Positions 1-6,424 of a DNA stretch of 9,113 nucleotides are shown here, piece after piece. Position 1 is the first letter of the stretch. Each line of letters begins with the position of its first letter. Location: assembly GCA_009787175.1 (NCBI GenBank), contig WRGM01000114.1, positions 1-9,113 of the forward strand, in the 5' to 3' direction. The stretch is from Candidatus Bathycorpusculum fermentans. Lineage in GTDB: Archaea > Thermoproteota > Bathyarchaeia > Bathyarchaeales > Bathycorpusculaceae. The position numbers were made by a program, and so were the translations under genes. The notes under the pieces are model-generated. The model saw nothing but the letters and a program-made list of their open reading frames with translations. It ran no database searches and had not been told where the DNA came from.

Positions 1-618
1 TTGGCTGTGTTATTGTGTAAATTTAGAATTAGGTTTTTGTATTGAATTTTATTGGTTTTTGTGCTAGTTTTTAGACAGTCTGGGGGGTTGTTTGTTTTGC
101 AGAAGAGAGCCGAGTTGTTTGGTCGGGAGGTTTTTGCGTATGTGGTGTTGGATCCTGAGCGCAAGGGTCGGGAGATGAAGCGTTTGATTTTGCAGACGGT
201 TGATGAGGTATCTGTGCGTGAGGATTTGGGGTATGCGTTTTTACGGTGTGGGGTTATGGTTTTGGTTTCTTCTTTTGAGGTCTCGCGGGAGGATGTGGTG
301 TCTACGTATTATCTTCGGCAGCGAGCGGAGATGTTGTTTGGGTTTGCTAAAGATGATGTTGGTTTTCTTCCCTTGTGGGTGCATCGGGAAGAGTCTTTGC
401 GGGGTTTTTTGCTTTTGCAGTTTTTGTCTTTGATTGTTTTTGCGCATCTTAAAAAAGCGTGGGTAATGAGTACTCAGTAGAGGAAGTGTTGCTTACTATG
501 CGAAATCTCAAGTGTAAAGTTTTATGAGAAAGAAGCAATAGTTAGTAAACTGACCAGAGAACAGAAAGACATCTGTAAAAAACTAGATATTGTAGTGCCC
601 AAAACCTTGGAAATTTAG
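1..618 (+). pseudogene. IS4-family (IS1634-like) transposase, 3' part, frameshifted and cut by the window edge
   Basis: This is the C-terminal half of a DDE transposase. The longest open segment is 52-480. It contains YYLRQRAEMLFGFAK, which fits the Y-(2)-R-(3)-E-(6)-K signature around the catalytic Glu of IS4-family enzymes, and an upstream VLDPERKGRE stretch resembling the strand region of IS1634-type transposases. The reading frame is broken. After the A6 run at 451-456 the similarity moves to frame 3 (VGNEYSVEEVLLTMRNLKCKV, 459-521). At the T4 run near 520-523 it returns to frame 1 (YEKEAIVSKLTREQKDICKK and onward to VPKTLEI) and ends at TAG 616-618. An in-frame TGA at 43-45 suggests further damage upstream. 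The first two catalytic Asp residues would lie outside the window. No terminal inverted repeat follows the stop, so the right end of the element seems lost. The enzyme is almost certainly inactive. Confidence 0.85.
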
Positions 619-717
619 GAAATTACGCCCGTATCCTTTGCAGCGAAAACGCTGTCTACCTCCAATTATACCACTCTTCACAATATTTTCTGAACCACAC
701 TTCTTACAAACCATCAT
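583..717 (-). pseudogene. Truncated zinc-ribbon start of an IS1/InsA-like transposase
   Basis: This 44-codon minus-strand frame begins MMVCKKCGSENIVKSGIIGG and continues RQRFRCKGYGRNF. It reads like the N-terminal zinc ribbon of InsA-type or related transposases, normally CxxCGS...RQRxRCKxCGxxF. The fourth metal ligand is lost: CKGYG stands where CKxCG is expected. Similarity to the family stops after the Asn-Phe pair at base 619, exactly where the convergent IS4-type transposase stop codon lies (616-618). The remaining codons down to TAG 583-585 are antisense to that gene and probably meaningless. A TATA-like element (TTAAATATAT on the minus strand, 753-762) sits about 40 bases upstream of the ATG, so the original promoter may survive. 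This is a dead remnant truncated at the junction with the neighbouring element. The exact IS family is uncertain because only the ribbon remains. Confidence 0.65.
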
Positions 718-831
718 ACACCCATGTCAACTCCACAACACACAACACAAAGATATATTTAAGTTGACACTCTCAAGAAATAATACTAATATACTTACTT
801 GCCATCAACAACTAAACTCTGTAGTAGTACT

Positions 832-844
832 AAAAAGAAAAAAA
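832..844 (-). terminator. T-rich terminator after the acyl-CoA synthetase beta gene
   Basis: On the minus strand, seven T residues (844-838) begin eight bases after the TAA stop at 852, followed by a second T5 run (836-832). U-rich tracts without a required hairpin are the usual archaeal termination signal. Confidence 0.5.
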
Positions 845-851
845 TTGATGA

Positions 852-1562
852 TTATTCAAGAATTATTCTTGCATCAACAGTGCTTACGCCTTTAGCATAC
901 GCCATTACTGGGTTTAAATCAAGCTCTCTAATCTCTGGATGATCCATTAAAAGATTAGAAATACTAACCAAAACCTGCGCAAGCGCATCTATGTCTACAG
1001 GATCAGTGTTACGATAACCTTTCAATAACGCCGATGCTTTAAGACCATTTATCATTTCCCTTGCTTCATCCATACTGACAGGCGCAATTTTGAATGTAAC
1101 ATCTTTTAATACTTCCACAAATATGCCCCCTAAACCAAACATGAGTGTAGCACCAAACTGGGAATCTTTGATTGCACCTACAATAACCTCCGTTCCTTTA
1201 GGTGCCATTTCCATGATGAGAACACCTAAAAGATTCGCTTTCGAATCATAAGCCTTCGCGTTTTCCATAATAGTTCGATATGCCGCTTCAACGTCTGCAA
1301 CTGTATTAAGACCAACTTTTACTCCACCAGCATCAGATTTATGTAAAATCTCTGGAGAAACAATTTTCGCAACAACAGGAAAACCAATTTCCTGAGCTAT
1401 TCTCGCTGCTTCTTTCTCATTGGTGGCTAACTGGAATTTCGGAATAGTTATACCATATTCCCTTACAATAATTTTAGCTTCATGTTCAAGGAGCGCTATA
1501 CGATTCTCACTACGCGCTTGAGCTATAACTTTATCAATTGTATTCACGTTTAATGTCTCCAT
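852..1562 (-). CDS. Acetate/acyl-CoA synthetase (ADP-forming), beta (ATP-grasp) subunit
   Basis: ADP-forming acyl-CoA synthetases convert acyl-CoA, ADP and phosphate to the free acid, CoA and ATP. This is a main energy-conserving step in archaeal fermentation of peptides and sugars. The 236-residue product is about the usual length of a free-standing beta subunit and is one ATP-grasp domain. The HKSDAGGV motif (His74) matches the conserved histidine region of the family. A glycine-rich MFGLGGIFVE (141-150) and the RELDLNPVM segment (212-220) are typical of the nucleotide-binding fold. ATG at 1560-1562 gives the family N-terminus. A TATA-like TTTTAAAG (minus strand, about 1591-1599) lies some 30-40 bases upstream, implying a very short leader. 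The CoA-binding alpha subunit is not in the window, so it must be encoded elsewhere. The acyl substrate cannot be read from the sequence. Confidence 0.92.
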   Translation of the reverse strand: METLNVNTIDKVIAQARSENRIALLEHEAKIIVREYGITIPKFQLATNEKEAARIAQEIGFPVVAKIVSPEILHKSDAGGVKVGLNTVADVEAAYRTIMENAKAYDSKANLLGVLIMEMAPKGTEVIVGAIKDSQFGATLMFGLGGIFVEVLKDVTFKIAPVSMDEAREMINGLKASALLKGYRNTDPVDIDALAQVLVSISNLLMDHPEIRELDLNPVMAYAKGVSTVDARIILE

Positions 1563-1943
1563 TAACTTGCAGGCTATGATACTAGGTTTCCTTTAAAATT
1601 CTTTTGTTTACAATATGCACTTAAACCATGACTAAAACCCCAAAACTTACATAAACAAATACAGACATCCTCCCCTACAGACAACCCATACAAAAATGCT
1701 AACCACAAACATTTCTACATACACACATTATTTACTCCAAAGATCATAATTCCTGCTACACAAATCTTAAAACGAGTTTTCGTTGAAGTGCGATGAAAAA
1801 CCTTTTTGACAAACCTAATACAAGTGAACTTATAAAAAAGTGAGCTTAGCTTCTTCAAAAAGTGATACCCATATTGTCATGTAGACAAAACGGTATTACA
1901 ATAGACGACCTGAACTTTTGAAATACCCTTTTTCTATATACCC
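1563..1943. other. Gene-free stretch between the acyl-CoA synthetase and DUF373 genes
   Basis: I find no convincing ORF, tRNA or repeat array in these 381 bases. Visible items are a small perfect hairpin (AACGA-GTTT-TCGTT, about 1772-1785), a TATA-like CTTATAAAAAA near 1830-1840 that could serve either strand, and T-rich tracts on the minus strand near 1834-1862 that could end the DUF373 transcript about 85-110 bases past its stop. A small non-coding RNA cannot be excluded. No C/D-box or H/ACA signature was convincing. Confidence 0.5.
1590..1601 (-). promoter_or_regulatory. Candidate TATA box for the acyl-CoA synthetase beta gene
   Basis: The minus strand reads GAATTTTAAAGG. It is centred about 34 bases upstream of the ATG, which fits a transcript with a leader of roughly 8 bases. 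Its placement resembles that of other promoters in this window. Confidence 0.4.
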
Positions 1944-3197
1944 CTAAAGGTTAGAGCTTGCTTCTTTTTCTTTATCTTTTTTGTCATTTTCGCCTTCTTG
2001 TTTCTTGAAAAACTTTTTTGATGACATGTTTACTATGGAAAATAGTACAATTGCTGCTACCCAAATAAGTATGCCAATGCCAATTGACCATATGAAATGT
2101 AAGAAGTAGGTGTTCTGGAAGCCTATCTCTATAGGTCTTGGTTGTTGAAGTACATTAGCTGCGCAATCCAAAATTATTGATACCCATGCAACTTCTACAA
2201 TTAGCGCTATTGTTCTAAGCAGGCTAGGACATCTTTCAAAATATAACATTAGACTTCTTCCACCTAGAATTAGTATTGTCCCAACAATACCTATGACTTT
2301 TATACCTTTGATAAAATATGCTGTTGCTTCTGGAAGTAAACTTAGCCATCCTGTAACATCTTGAGTACCTGACAAGTTGTCGCTTACATTTTGAATACCT
2401 AAATAGATACTTATTATGATGCAGATAATTCCTGCTATTATTGTATAATTAGAAACCTGTATGGGTATTGGTGGAGGTGAATATTCCCGTATCCATTTGT
2501 AACTATTTTTAGCAATTCTATCTACTCCAAAACCTTTGAATAATAGAACTGCACCTATGCAAATAGCTATTACAATGCCATAATATCTCATATCTAATTT
2601 GTCTGTAACGCCGCCAATCCAAAATATGGCAAAAATTAGCATGAAAAGACCTGGTAGACCTAAAGCTATGCGAGCATAACGCGGAGTGTCTGCAATAAGT
2701 TTCATGTACTTTGTAAATACTGCCGCTGTTTCCTCTATTGACTCACTATGCTTAATTACTATACGCCTTACTGACGATATGGGAACATGCCGTGACTCAA
2801 TAATAGGTAAAACTGCTTCATCTGAGTAACCATCAGAAACAAGAATAATCTCAGTAGCTGCAAATGTTTCTAAAATATTATCTAACTCTGCAGAAAGCTT
2901 CCTATCTGCCTTAACCCCACCTAACTCTGTACCTGATATTGTAGCTACTTCAACAATTTCATCAGACTTTTTTTCACTTATCATACGATCATACTGACGC
3001 ACTGCTTCAAACATTGCGTTAGCATCAGGCTCTTCAGGATCTTTTAATGCCAAAGCAACCGCGGCATCTATATTAGCACGTCTACCAAGCAAAGGCGTTT
3101 TGATGCCTGCTTTAACTTCTATATCGCCATCTCTATCAACACATAAAATTAGAACCTTATTCTGCTGTGTCTGCTCTAATAATTCGTTATTAGCCAT
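1944..3197 (-). CDS. DUF373 family integral membrane protein
   Basis: This 417-residue protein belongs to the archaeal DUF373 family, whose function is unknown. The N-terminal cytosolic part (about 1-175) has the two blocks I associate with the family: CVDRDGDIEVKAGIKTPLLG (19-38) and the acidic SDGYSDEAVLPIIESR stretch (121-136), followed by VRRIVIKHSESIEE. An Asp-rich first block and a second block following a beta strand (EIILV) suggest a Rossmann-like or nucleotide-handling fold, which is inference only. Six hydrophobic helices follow at about 177-197, 205-223, 251-269, 298-316, 328-348 and 366-389. The C-terminal tail (392-417) is strongly charged. ATG 3195-3197 follows AGGTTG as a weak ribosome-binding site. 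The gene lies 34 bases downstream of the coiled-coil gene on the same strand, so the two are very probably one operon. The gene is intact. Confidence 0.9.
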   Translation of the reverse strand: MANNELLEQTQQNKVLILCVDRDGDIEVKAGIKTPLLGRRANIDAAVALALKDPEEPDANAMFEAVRQYDRMISEKKSDEIVEVATISGTELGGVKADRKLSAELDNILETFAATEIILVSDGYSDEAVLPIIESRHVPISSVRRIVIKHSESIEETAAVFTKYMKLIADTPRYARIALGLPGLFMLIFAIFWIGGVTDKLDMRYYGIVIAICIGAVLLFKGFGVDRIAKNSYKWIREYSPPPIPIQVSNYTIIAGIICIIISIYLGIQNVSDNLSGTQDVTGWLSLLPEATAYFIKGIKVIGIVGTILILGGRSLMLYFERCPSLLRTIALIVEVAWVSIILDCAANVLQQPRPIEIGFQNTYFLHFIWSIGIGILIWVAAIVLFSIVNMSSKKFFKKQEGENDKKDKEKEASSNL

Positions 3198-3231
3198 GGC
3201 AACCTACTATAATATACTGCTACAGCTTAAT

Positions 3232-4182
3232 TTATTTTTGTGTATCCGCGCTCTCTGTTTCATCAACACTGGCAAGCAGCTGGAATTCATTCCAGCTAAG
3301 CTTCTCACCCTTATCTAACTTCTCTTTCGCTTGAACACCCAGTTTCGCTTTCAAAGCCTGCTCGTCTAACATTTTCTGATTCTTCTGTATATCTGACTCT
3401 TCCTTCTCTTTTATCCGAAGAGCTTTTTCTTTCTCTCTTAACTCTTTATTTTGTTCTCTAAGATTATTCTGCAATCCAAGCATTTGACCAGTAAGAACAG
3501 CAATTTCCACAAGTGAATCCTTAATTTTTTCCTTTCCCTCAATAACCCCTCTATGTAATGCGTCAGCTTCCTCTTTTATCGCTTTCAATTCAGCAATTTT
3601 AGCAATCATTTTCTCATGAAGATCCTGACCAATTTTTGCCAACTCAGACAATTCTCTATGAAAAACCTCTGCCTGCGCATCTAAAACCTTCTTTTCCTGC
3701 CAATAAACAGCAATCTTTTTGTTTTCTTTCTCAACCTTCTTAAAACCACTAAGCTGAGTCTCAAGACGCTTTATTTCACCAACAAGCCTCTTCTCTTCCT
3801 GCAAATCCAAAGTTTCAGTCTGAATCTTCCAATCTATCTTGTCAATTTCCTTCTGAATACCATTCTTACGGATATGCGGCGACTTTTTCTTAAGCTCTTC
3901 CTTCTTATCATTAATCGCCTGCACCTCATCCATAATCGGCTTAATTTTAACCCTTACAGTATCTCTCTGCTGCTTAAGCAACTGCACTTTCTTATTAATT
4001 TCATCTCGCTGCTTTTTAATATCATTAATCTCAAGGTTTAACACCCTAGTTTGCTGATTTAACTGATCTCTCTTTTCAATCTGCTTCTTTGATTCTATCT
4101 CTGCTCTGTTTACTTGATCTTTCAAAACCGCGATCTGCGAACGCAAGCTAGTGATTTGATTGACTTTATCTTGACTTGACAC
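3232..4182 (-). CDS. COG1340-type archaeal coiled-coil protein
   Basis: The product is 316 residues, almost entirely heptad-patterned coiled coil rich in Lys, Glu, Gln and Leu, with no membrane segment or signal peptide. It resembles the archaeal COG1340 family, which is sometimes carried in databases with misleading enzyme names. The features used are the central IQKEIDKIDWKIQTETLDL (109-127), a kinked Trp-containing segment at an apparent hairpin turn (SPHIRKNG precedes it), and the near-terminal EKLDKGEKLSWNEFQLLA (287-304). The start is GTG (4182-4180), supported by an AGAGGA ribosome-binding site (4188-4193) five bases upstream. It is the promoter-proximal gene of an operon with the DUF373 membrane protein. 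That pairing suggests a structural, tethering or scaffold role at the membrane, but no activity can be assigned. The C-terminal DETESADTQK tail looks unstructured. Confidence 0.85.
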   Translation of the reverse strand: MSSQDKVNQITSLRSQIAVLKDQVNRAEIESKKQIEKRDQLNQQTRVLNLEINDIKKQRDEINKKVQLLKQQRDTVRVKIKPIMDEVQAINDKKEELKKKSPHIRKNGIQKEIDKIDWKIQTETLDLQEEKRLVGEIKRLETQLSGFKKVEKENKKIAVYWQEKKVLDAQAEVFHRELSELAKIGQDLHEKMIAKIAELKAIKEEADALHRGVIEGKEKIKDSLVEIAVLTGQMLGLQNNLREQNKELREKEKALRIKEKEESDIQKNQKMLDEQALKAKLGVQAKEKLDKGEKLSWNEFQLLASVDETESADTQK

Positions 4183-4187
4183 GTTTA

Positions 4188-4193
4188 TCCTCT
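4188..4193 (-). promoter_or_regulatory. Shine-Dalgarno site fixing the GTG start of the coiled-coil gene
   Basis: AGAGGA on the minus strand ends five bases before the GTG at 4182. It supports GTG as the true start, because no in-frame ATG lies nearby. Confidence 0.6.
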
Positions 4194-4232
4194 GTTACTG
4201 ATTTGGATTATTAGTGACTAACCTATACAATC

Positions 4233-4248
4233 TTTTAATATTTTAACT
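4233..4248 (-). promoter_or_regulatory. Candidate TATA box for the coiled-coil/DUF373 operon
   Basis: The minus strand reads TTAAAATATTAAAAG in the divergent region between this operon and aIF2-beta. A start site about 25 bases downstream would give a leader of roughly 30 bases containing the Shine-Dalgarno site, unlike the nearly leaderless neighbours. Confidence 0.45.
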
Positions 4249-4310
4249 TACCTTTTAACCTATCCTTATATCAATGGACTTTAGGATTATAAGTTTTAAA
4301 TACATGCATA

Positions 4311-4320
4311 CTTTATAATT
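4311..4320 (+). promoter_or_regulatory. TATA box for aIF2-beta, probable leaderless transcript
   Basis: CTTTATAATT is centred about 24 bases before the ATG at 4339. At standard archaeal TATA-to-start spacing, transcription begins at or next to the start codon. A second AT-rich element, TTTTAAATAC (4294-4303), could give a leader of about 14 bases. Confidence 0.55.
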
Positions 4321-4338
4321 AAATTGAGACGTATAAAT

Positions 4339-4749
4339 ATGGACTTTTGCTATGAAGACCTACTAAAAAGAGCCGAAAAACAAATACCCGAAGTTTCCCT
4401 AAAAAAAGAACGATTAGAACTACCAAGACTAGCCATAACAACCATCGGCATGCGAACAATCATATCAAACTTTGGCGAAATATCAAACATTTTAGACCGC
4501 GACCCACACCACATACTCAAATTCCTAACCCGAGAAATGGCAACCGCAGCAACATTCCATGATGCACGCGCCATATTCCAAGGAAAATTCCAACGAGACA
4601 GCTTCGAACGCTTAATACAAAAATATACGGACGAATTCGTAATCTGCCCAGTATGTAAACGCCCAGACACTAAACTTGTAAAAGAAAAACGACTTATCGC
4701 TCTAATATGCAATGCATGCGGCGCAAAATCAGCAATCAAACAAGTTTAG
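4339..4749 (+). CDS. Translation initiation factor aIF2, beta subunit
   Basis: aIF2-beta is the small partner in the heterotrimeric factor that brings initiator Met-tRNA to the 30S subunit. The 136-residue protein matches the usual archaeal length. It has the short N-terminal helix that binds the gamma subunit (MDFCYEDLLKRA, 1-12), the central alpha/beta domain (about 25-95, including the TREMATAATF segment) and a C-terminal zinc ribbon with Cys103, Cys106, Cys124 and Cys127 (CPVC and CNAC). A TTG at 4324 opens the frame earlier, but I chose ATG 4339: it gives the canonical N-terminus and sits at the expected distance from the TATA box. The DUF424 gene follows after 13 bases, so they are probably co-transcribed. 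The coding strand is notably rich in A and C. Confidence 0.96.
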   Translation: MDFCYEDLLKRAEKQIPEVSLKKERLELPRLAITTIGMRTIISNFGEISNILDRDPHHILKFLTREMATAATFHDARAIFQGKFQRDSFERLIQKYTDEFVICPVCKRPDTKLVKEKRLIALICNACGAKSAIKQV

Positions 4750-4762
4750 GAAACAAACAAAA

Positions 4763-5062
4763 ATGCAAGAAGTTTACGCCAAACTACAAAAAAACGGAAA
4801 AGACACAGTATTAACCATATGCGATGCTGAACTTCTAGGACAAACCCTACAAGAAGGCAAAATCACCTTCAAAATCAAAGACGAATTCTATAACGGCGGA
4901 AAAACTACTGTTGACGAAGCCGTAAACATGATAAAAAACGCCACTATAGTTAACCTAGTAGGCAAACACTGCATAGAAAAAGCAATCCAAAACGGTCATA
5001 TCCACCCAGATGCCATTTTAACAATCAACAGTGTTCCACACGCCCAAATCATGAAACTTTAA
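4763..5062 (+). CDS. DUF424 family protein
   Basis: This 99-residue soluble protein of unknown function belongs to the archaeal DUF424 family. The recognisable blocks are CDAELLGQTLQEGKITFKI (20-38), EFYNGG (41-46), ATIVNLVGKHCIEKAI (60-75) and a C-terminal SVPHAQIM (90-97). An in-frame ATG at 4712 would overlap aIF2-beta and add residues not expected for the family. ATG 4763, giving MQEVYAKL, matches the normal start and leaves a 13-base gap. An AGGA lies eleven bases upstream. Being directly behind aIF2-beta suggests a link to translation, though this is inference from position. T-rich tracts follow closely (5069-5074 and 5089-5094) and probably end the transcript. Confidence 0.9.
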   Translation: MQEVYAKLQKNGKDTVLTICDAELLGQTLQEGKITFKIKDEFYNGGKTTVDEAVNMIKNATIVNLVGKHCIEKAIQNGHIHPDAILTINSVPHAQIMKL

Positions 5063-5091
5063 CCATGCTTTTTTCCGTGTCATGAAACTTT
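5049..5091. repeat. 12-base direct repeat spanning the end of DUF424
   Basis: TCATGAAACTTT occurs at 5049-5060, inside the last codons of DUF424, and again at 5080-5091, immediately ahead of the second T run. The spacing is 31 bases. It looks like a small tandem duplication of the gene end and terminator region. Confidence 0.6.
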
Positions 5092-5094
5092 TTT
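5069..5094 (+). terminator. Tandem T-run terminator after DUF424
   Basis: Two T6 runs (5069-5074 and 5089-5094) lie 7 and 27 bases past the stop codon, a common archaeal arrangement. The second run ends a duplicated segment (see the 12-base direct repeat). Confidence 0.5.
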
Positions 5095-5178
5095 ATTTAA
5101 ATTATCCATTTGTAGCATAGACTACTAAAATACCGCAAAACAATATACCAACTATAAAAATTGTTACTACCGCGGCAT

Positions 5179-5361
5179 CTATTTTTTTGCAAACATGCTA
5201 CTTTTACTATTTGCAACACCAAAGGTTATAGTACATAAAAAGGAGTTTATAAACCTAAAGAAAAGCCGAAGATACGAAAAGAAATTATGACCCTCATTAT
5301 GAACATGAATGCTGGCAATCTTGAAAGAGGATTGTTTGTGGGAGATGACTTGCATATCCAT
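5179..5361 (-). CDS. Small hypothetical ORF, doubtful
   Basis: This is a 60-codon minus-strand frame beginning MDMQVISHKQ and ending SSMFAKK. I do not recognise it; it has no clear motif or membrane segment. What favours it is position: the minus strand carries ACTTTATAAT (5383-5392), nearly identical to the aIF2-beta TATA box, centred about 26 bases before ATG 5361, which would give a leaderless transcript. An in-frame TTG at 5382 would overlap that TATA element, so ATG 5361 is the better start. Against it: the TATA element lies in the final codons of the upstream membrane protein gene, the protein is short, and its composition is not clearly coding. It could equally be a chance frame in a spacer. 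Confidence 0.25.
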   Translation of the reverse strand: MDMQVISHKQSSFKIASIHVHNEGHNFFSYLRLFFRFINSFLCTITFGVANSKSSMFAKK

Positions 5362-5383
5362 CTTTTTTGTTATCGTGCTCAAA

Positions 5384-5911
5384 TTATAAAGTTTTACTTG
5401 GTTGATGGTTTTGTGTGATAAGGTTTTTTATGGTGTAGATTATTGTTGGTGTGAAGATTGAGCAGGCTGCTATTATATAGTTTATGGGGAAGACGTAGTA
5501 GCTTTCGAATAGGTTGCTGCTTGGGGAGAATGGCATGTATATTGCTAGTTGGTATCCCCAGTATTGGAAGAGTGACCATGCTGTGACGGAGAGTATTGCG
5601 CCTGCGAGTCTTGATATGTACTTGTTCTTAAGGGTTAGGGGTTGTTTTTGGTGGTAGTGTTCTGTGAAGATTTCTCCTGCTATGGCTCCTGTTGCGCCTG
5701 GGAAGAACATGTTTACTAGAATTTTTTCTAACAAGTTGCCTGGGATGAAGTGGTCTATCCAGTATCCTGGCCAGTTAAGGACTGGTATGACTATGCTGCC
5801 TGTTGCGTAGCGTATTGCTGCTGGTATTAAGTATATAATTATGCCTGTTATGGTCCATGTCCAGAAGCGTTTGCTTTTTCCAGTAGCTACTATGGCAGAT
5901 TTTGTATTCAT
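5384..5911 (-). CDS. Hypothetical membrane protein, four predicted helices
   Basis: I do not recognise this 175-residue protein. After a basic N-terminus (KSAIVATGKSKRFW) it has four hydrophobic segments at about 17-34, 63-82, 100-125 and 138-162. Loops contain many aromatic and Pro residues (NWPGYWIDHFIPGN at 46-59) and a short hydrophilic loop with HYHQKQ (85-90). There are no signal-peptide cleavage features, so it is probably a multi-spanning membrane protein of the cell membrane. ATG 5909-5911 is preceded by GGGT and by a TATA-like TTTTAAAATTT (minus strand, about 5933-5943), close enough for a nearly leaderless transcript. It is divergent from aIF1 across a 169-base spacer. The coding strand is A/C-rich. 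No function can be inferred; it may be lineage-specific. Confidence 0.75.
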   Translation of the reverse strand: MNTKSAIVATGKSKRFWTWTITGIIIYLIPAAIRYATGSIVIPVLNWPGYWIDHFIPGNLLEKILVNMFFPGATGAIAGEIFTEHYHQKQPLTLKNKYISRLAGAILSVTAWSLFQYWGYQLAIYMPFSPSSNLFESYYVFPINYIIAACSIFTPTIIYTIKNLITQNHQPSKTL

Positions 5912-5930
5912 ACCCTTTTTATGGTGTAGT

Positions 5931-5944
5931 TAAATTTTAAAAGG
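5931..5944 (-). promoter_or_regulatory. Candidate TATA box for the four-helix membrane protein gene
   Basis: CCTTTTAAAATTTA on the minus strand is centred about 26 bases upstream of the ATG at 5911, consistent with a leaderless or nearly leaderless transcript. Confidence 0.5.
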
Positions 5945-6043
5945 TTTTTGTTTTGATCAAGTTACTGGTGTGCTTATTTTGTTTGTCTGTTTTTGGTTGT
6001 ATGGTGCTTAGTCTTTGTTGTTTGGTGTGTTTGGTTTTGAAAC

Positions 6044-6053
6044 TTTTATATAT
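6044..6053 (+). promoter_or_regulatory. TATA box for aIF1
   Basis: TTTTATATAT is centred about 32 bases upstream of ATG 6081, predicting a start site near 6075 and a leader of only a few bases. It is the most consensus-like TATA element in the window. Confidence 0.6.
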
Positions 6054-6080
6054 GTCAAATAGTATCAATTCTTGAGTATC

Positions 6081-6389
6081 ATGGCTGAAGTTTGTTCAAC
6101 GTGTGGTCTTCCAAACGATTTGTGTGTTTGCGGGGAAATTGAGAAAGAGCAGCAGAGAATTCGTATAAGGTTAGAGACTCGAAAGTTTGGTAGACCTACT
6201 ACGATAATTGATGGTGTTGATGATAAGACTTCGAATTTGCAAAATATGGCGCAAAAGTTGAAGGGTTATTGTGCATGTGGTGGGACGCATAAGAATGGGC
6301 AGATAATGCTTCAAGGTGACCATCGTGATAGAGTGCGTGAGTTCTTGATTAAAGCAGGTTATCCGCAAGAAAATATTGAGCTTCAATAG
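6081..6389 (+). CDS. Translation initiation factor aIF1 (SUI1 family)
   Basis: aIF1 binds the 30S P site and helps discriminate the start codon during initiation. The protein is 102 residues, normal for archaeal aIF1/YciH-type proteins. The N-terminus carries a metal-knuckle-like CSTCGLPNDLCVC (Cys5, Cys8, Cys15, Cys17). The SUI1 domain (about 26-102) includes RKFGRPTTIIDG (35-46) and KLKGYCACGGTHKNGQIMLQ (59-78), the basic loop region that contacts the ribosome, then GDHRDRVREFL. A TTG at 6072 extends the frame by three codons, but ATG 6081 gives the expected MAEVC start and fits the TATA spacing. A T7 run follows the stop directly. The coding strand is G/T-rich, unlike aIF2-beta. Confidence 0.95.
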   Translation: MAEVCSTCGLPNDLCVCGEIEKEQQRIRIRLETRKFGRPTTIIDGVDDKTSNLQNMAQKLKGYCACGGTHKNGQIMLQGDHRDRVREFLIKAGYPQENIELQ

Positions 6390-6396
6390 TTTTTTT
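6390..6396 (+). terminator. T7 run after aIF1
   Basis: Seven T residues start at the first base after the TAG stop of aIF1. They may end the transcript or let part of it read through into the zinc-ribbon gene 35 bases downstream, for which I see no strong separate TATA box. Confidence 0.4.
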
Positions 6397-6424
6397 CTCT
6401 TGTCTATTTTCTTGGTGTTGTGGG

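Larger units (their letters stand above)
5063..5383. other. Intergenic stretch between convergent genes, with one doubtful ORF
   Basis: These 321 bases separate DUF424 (+) from the membrane protein gene (-). They contain the T-run terminators, an exact 10-base palindrome GTTTATAAAC (5245-5254), and a doubtful minus-strand ORF listed separately. No tRNA or known RNA motif was seen. Confidence 0.5.

Noticed and set aside
641..655. Perfect small hairpin CAGCG-AAAA-CGCTG
   Set aside because: It lies inside the zinc-ribbon coding segment and is explained by its codons; there is no T-run or other context.
638..895. 85-codon + strand ORF
   Set aside because: It runs antisense through the zinc-ribbon remnant and the end of the acyl-CoA synthetase gene, has no recognisable motif, and reflects low-stop A/C-rich sequence.
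4350..4739. 129-codon minus-strand ORF opposite aIF2-beta
   Set aside because: Antisense shadow of a strongly conserved gene; the composition is what the complement of A/C-rich codons would give.
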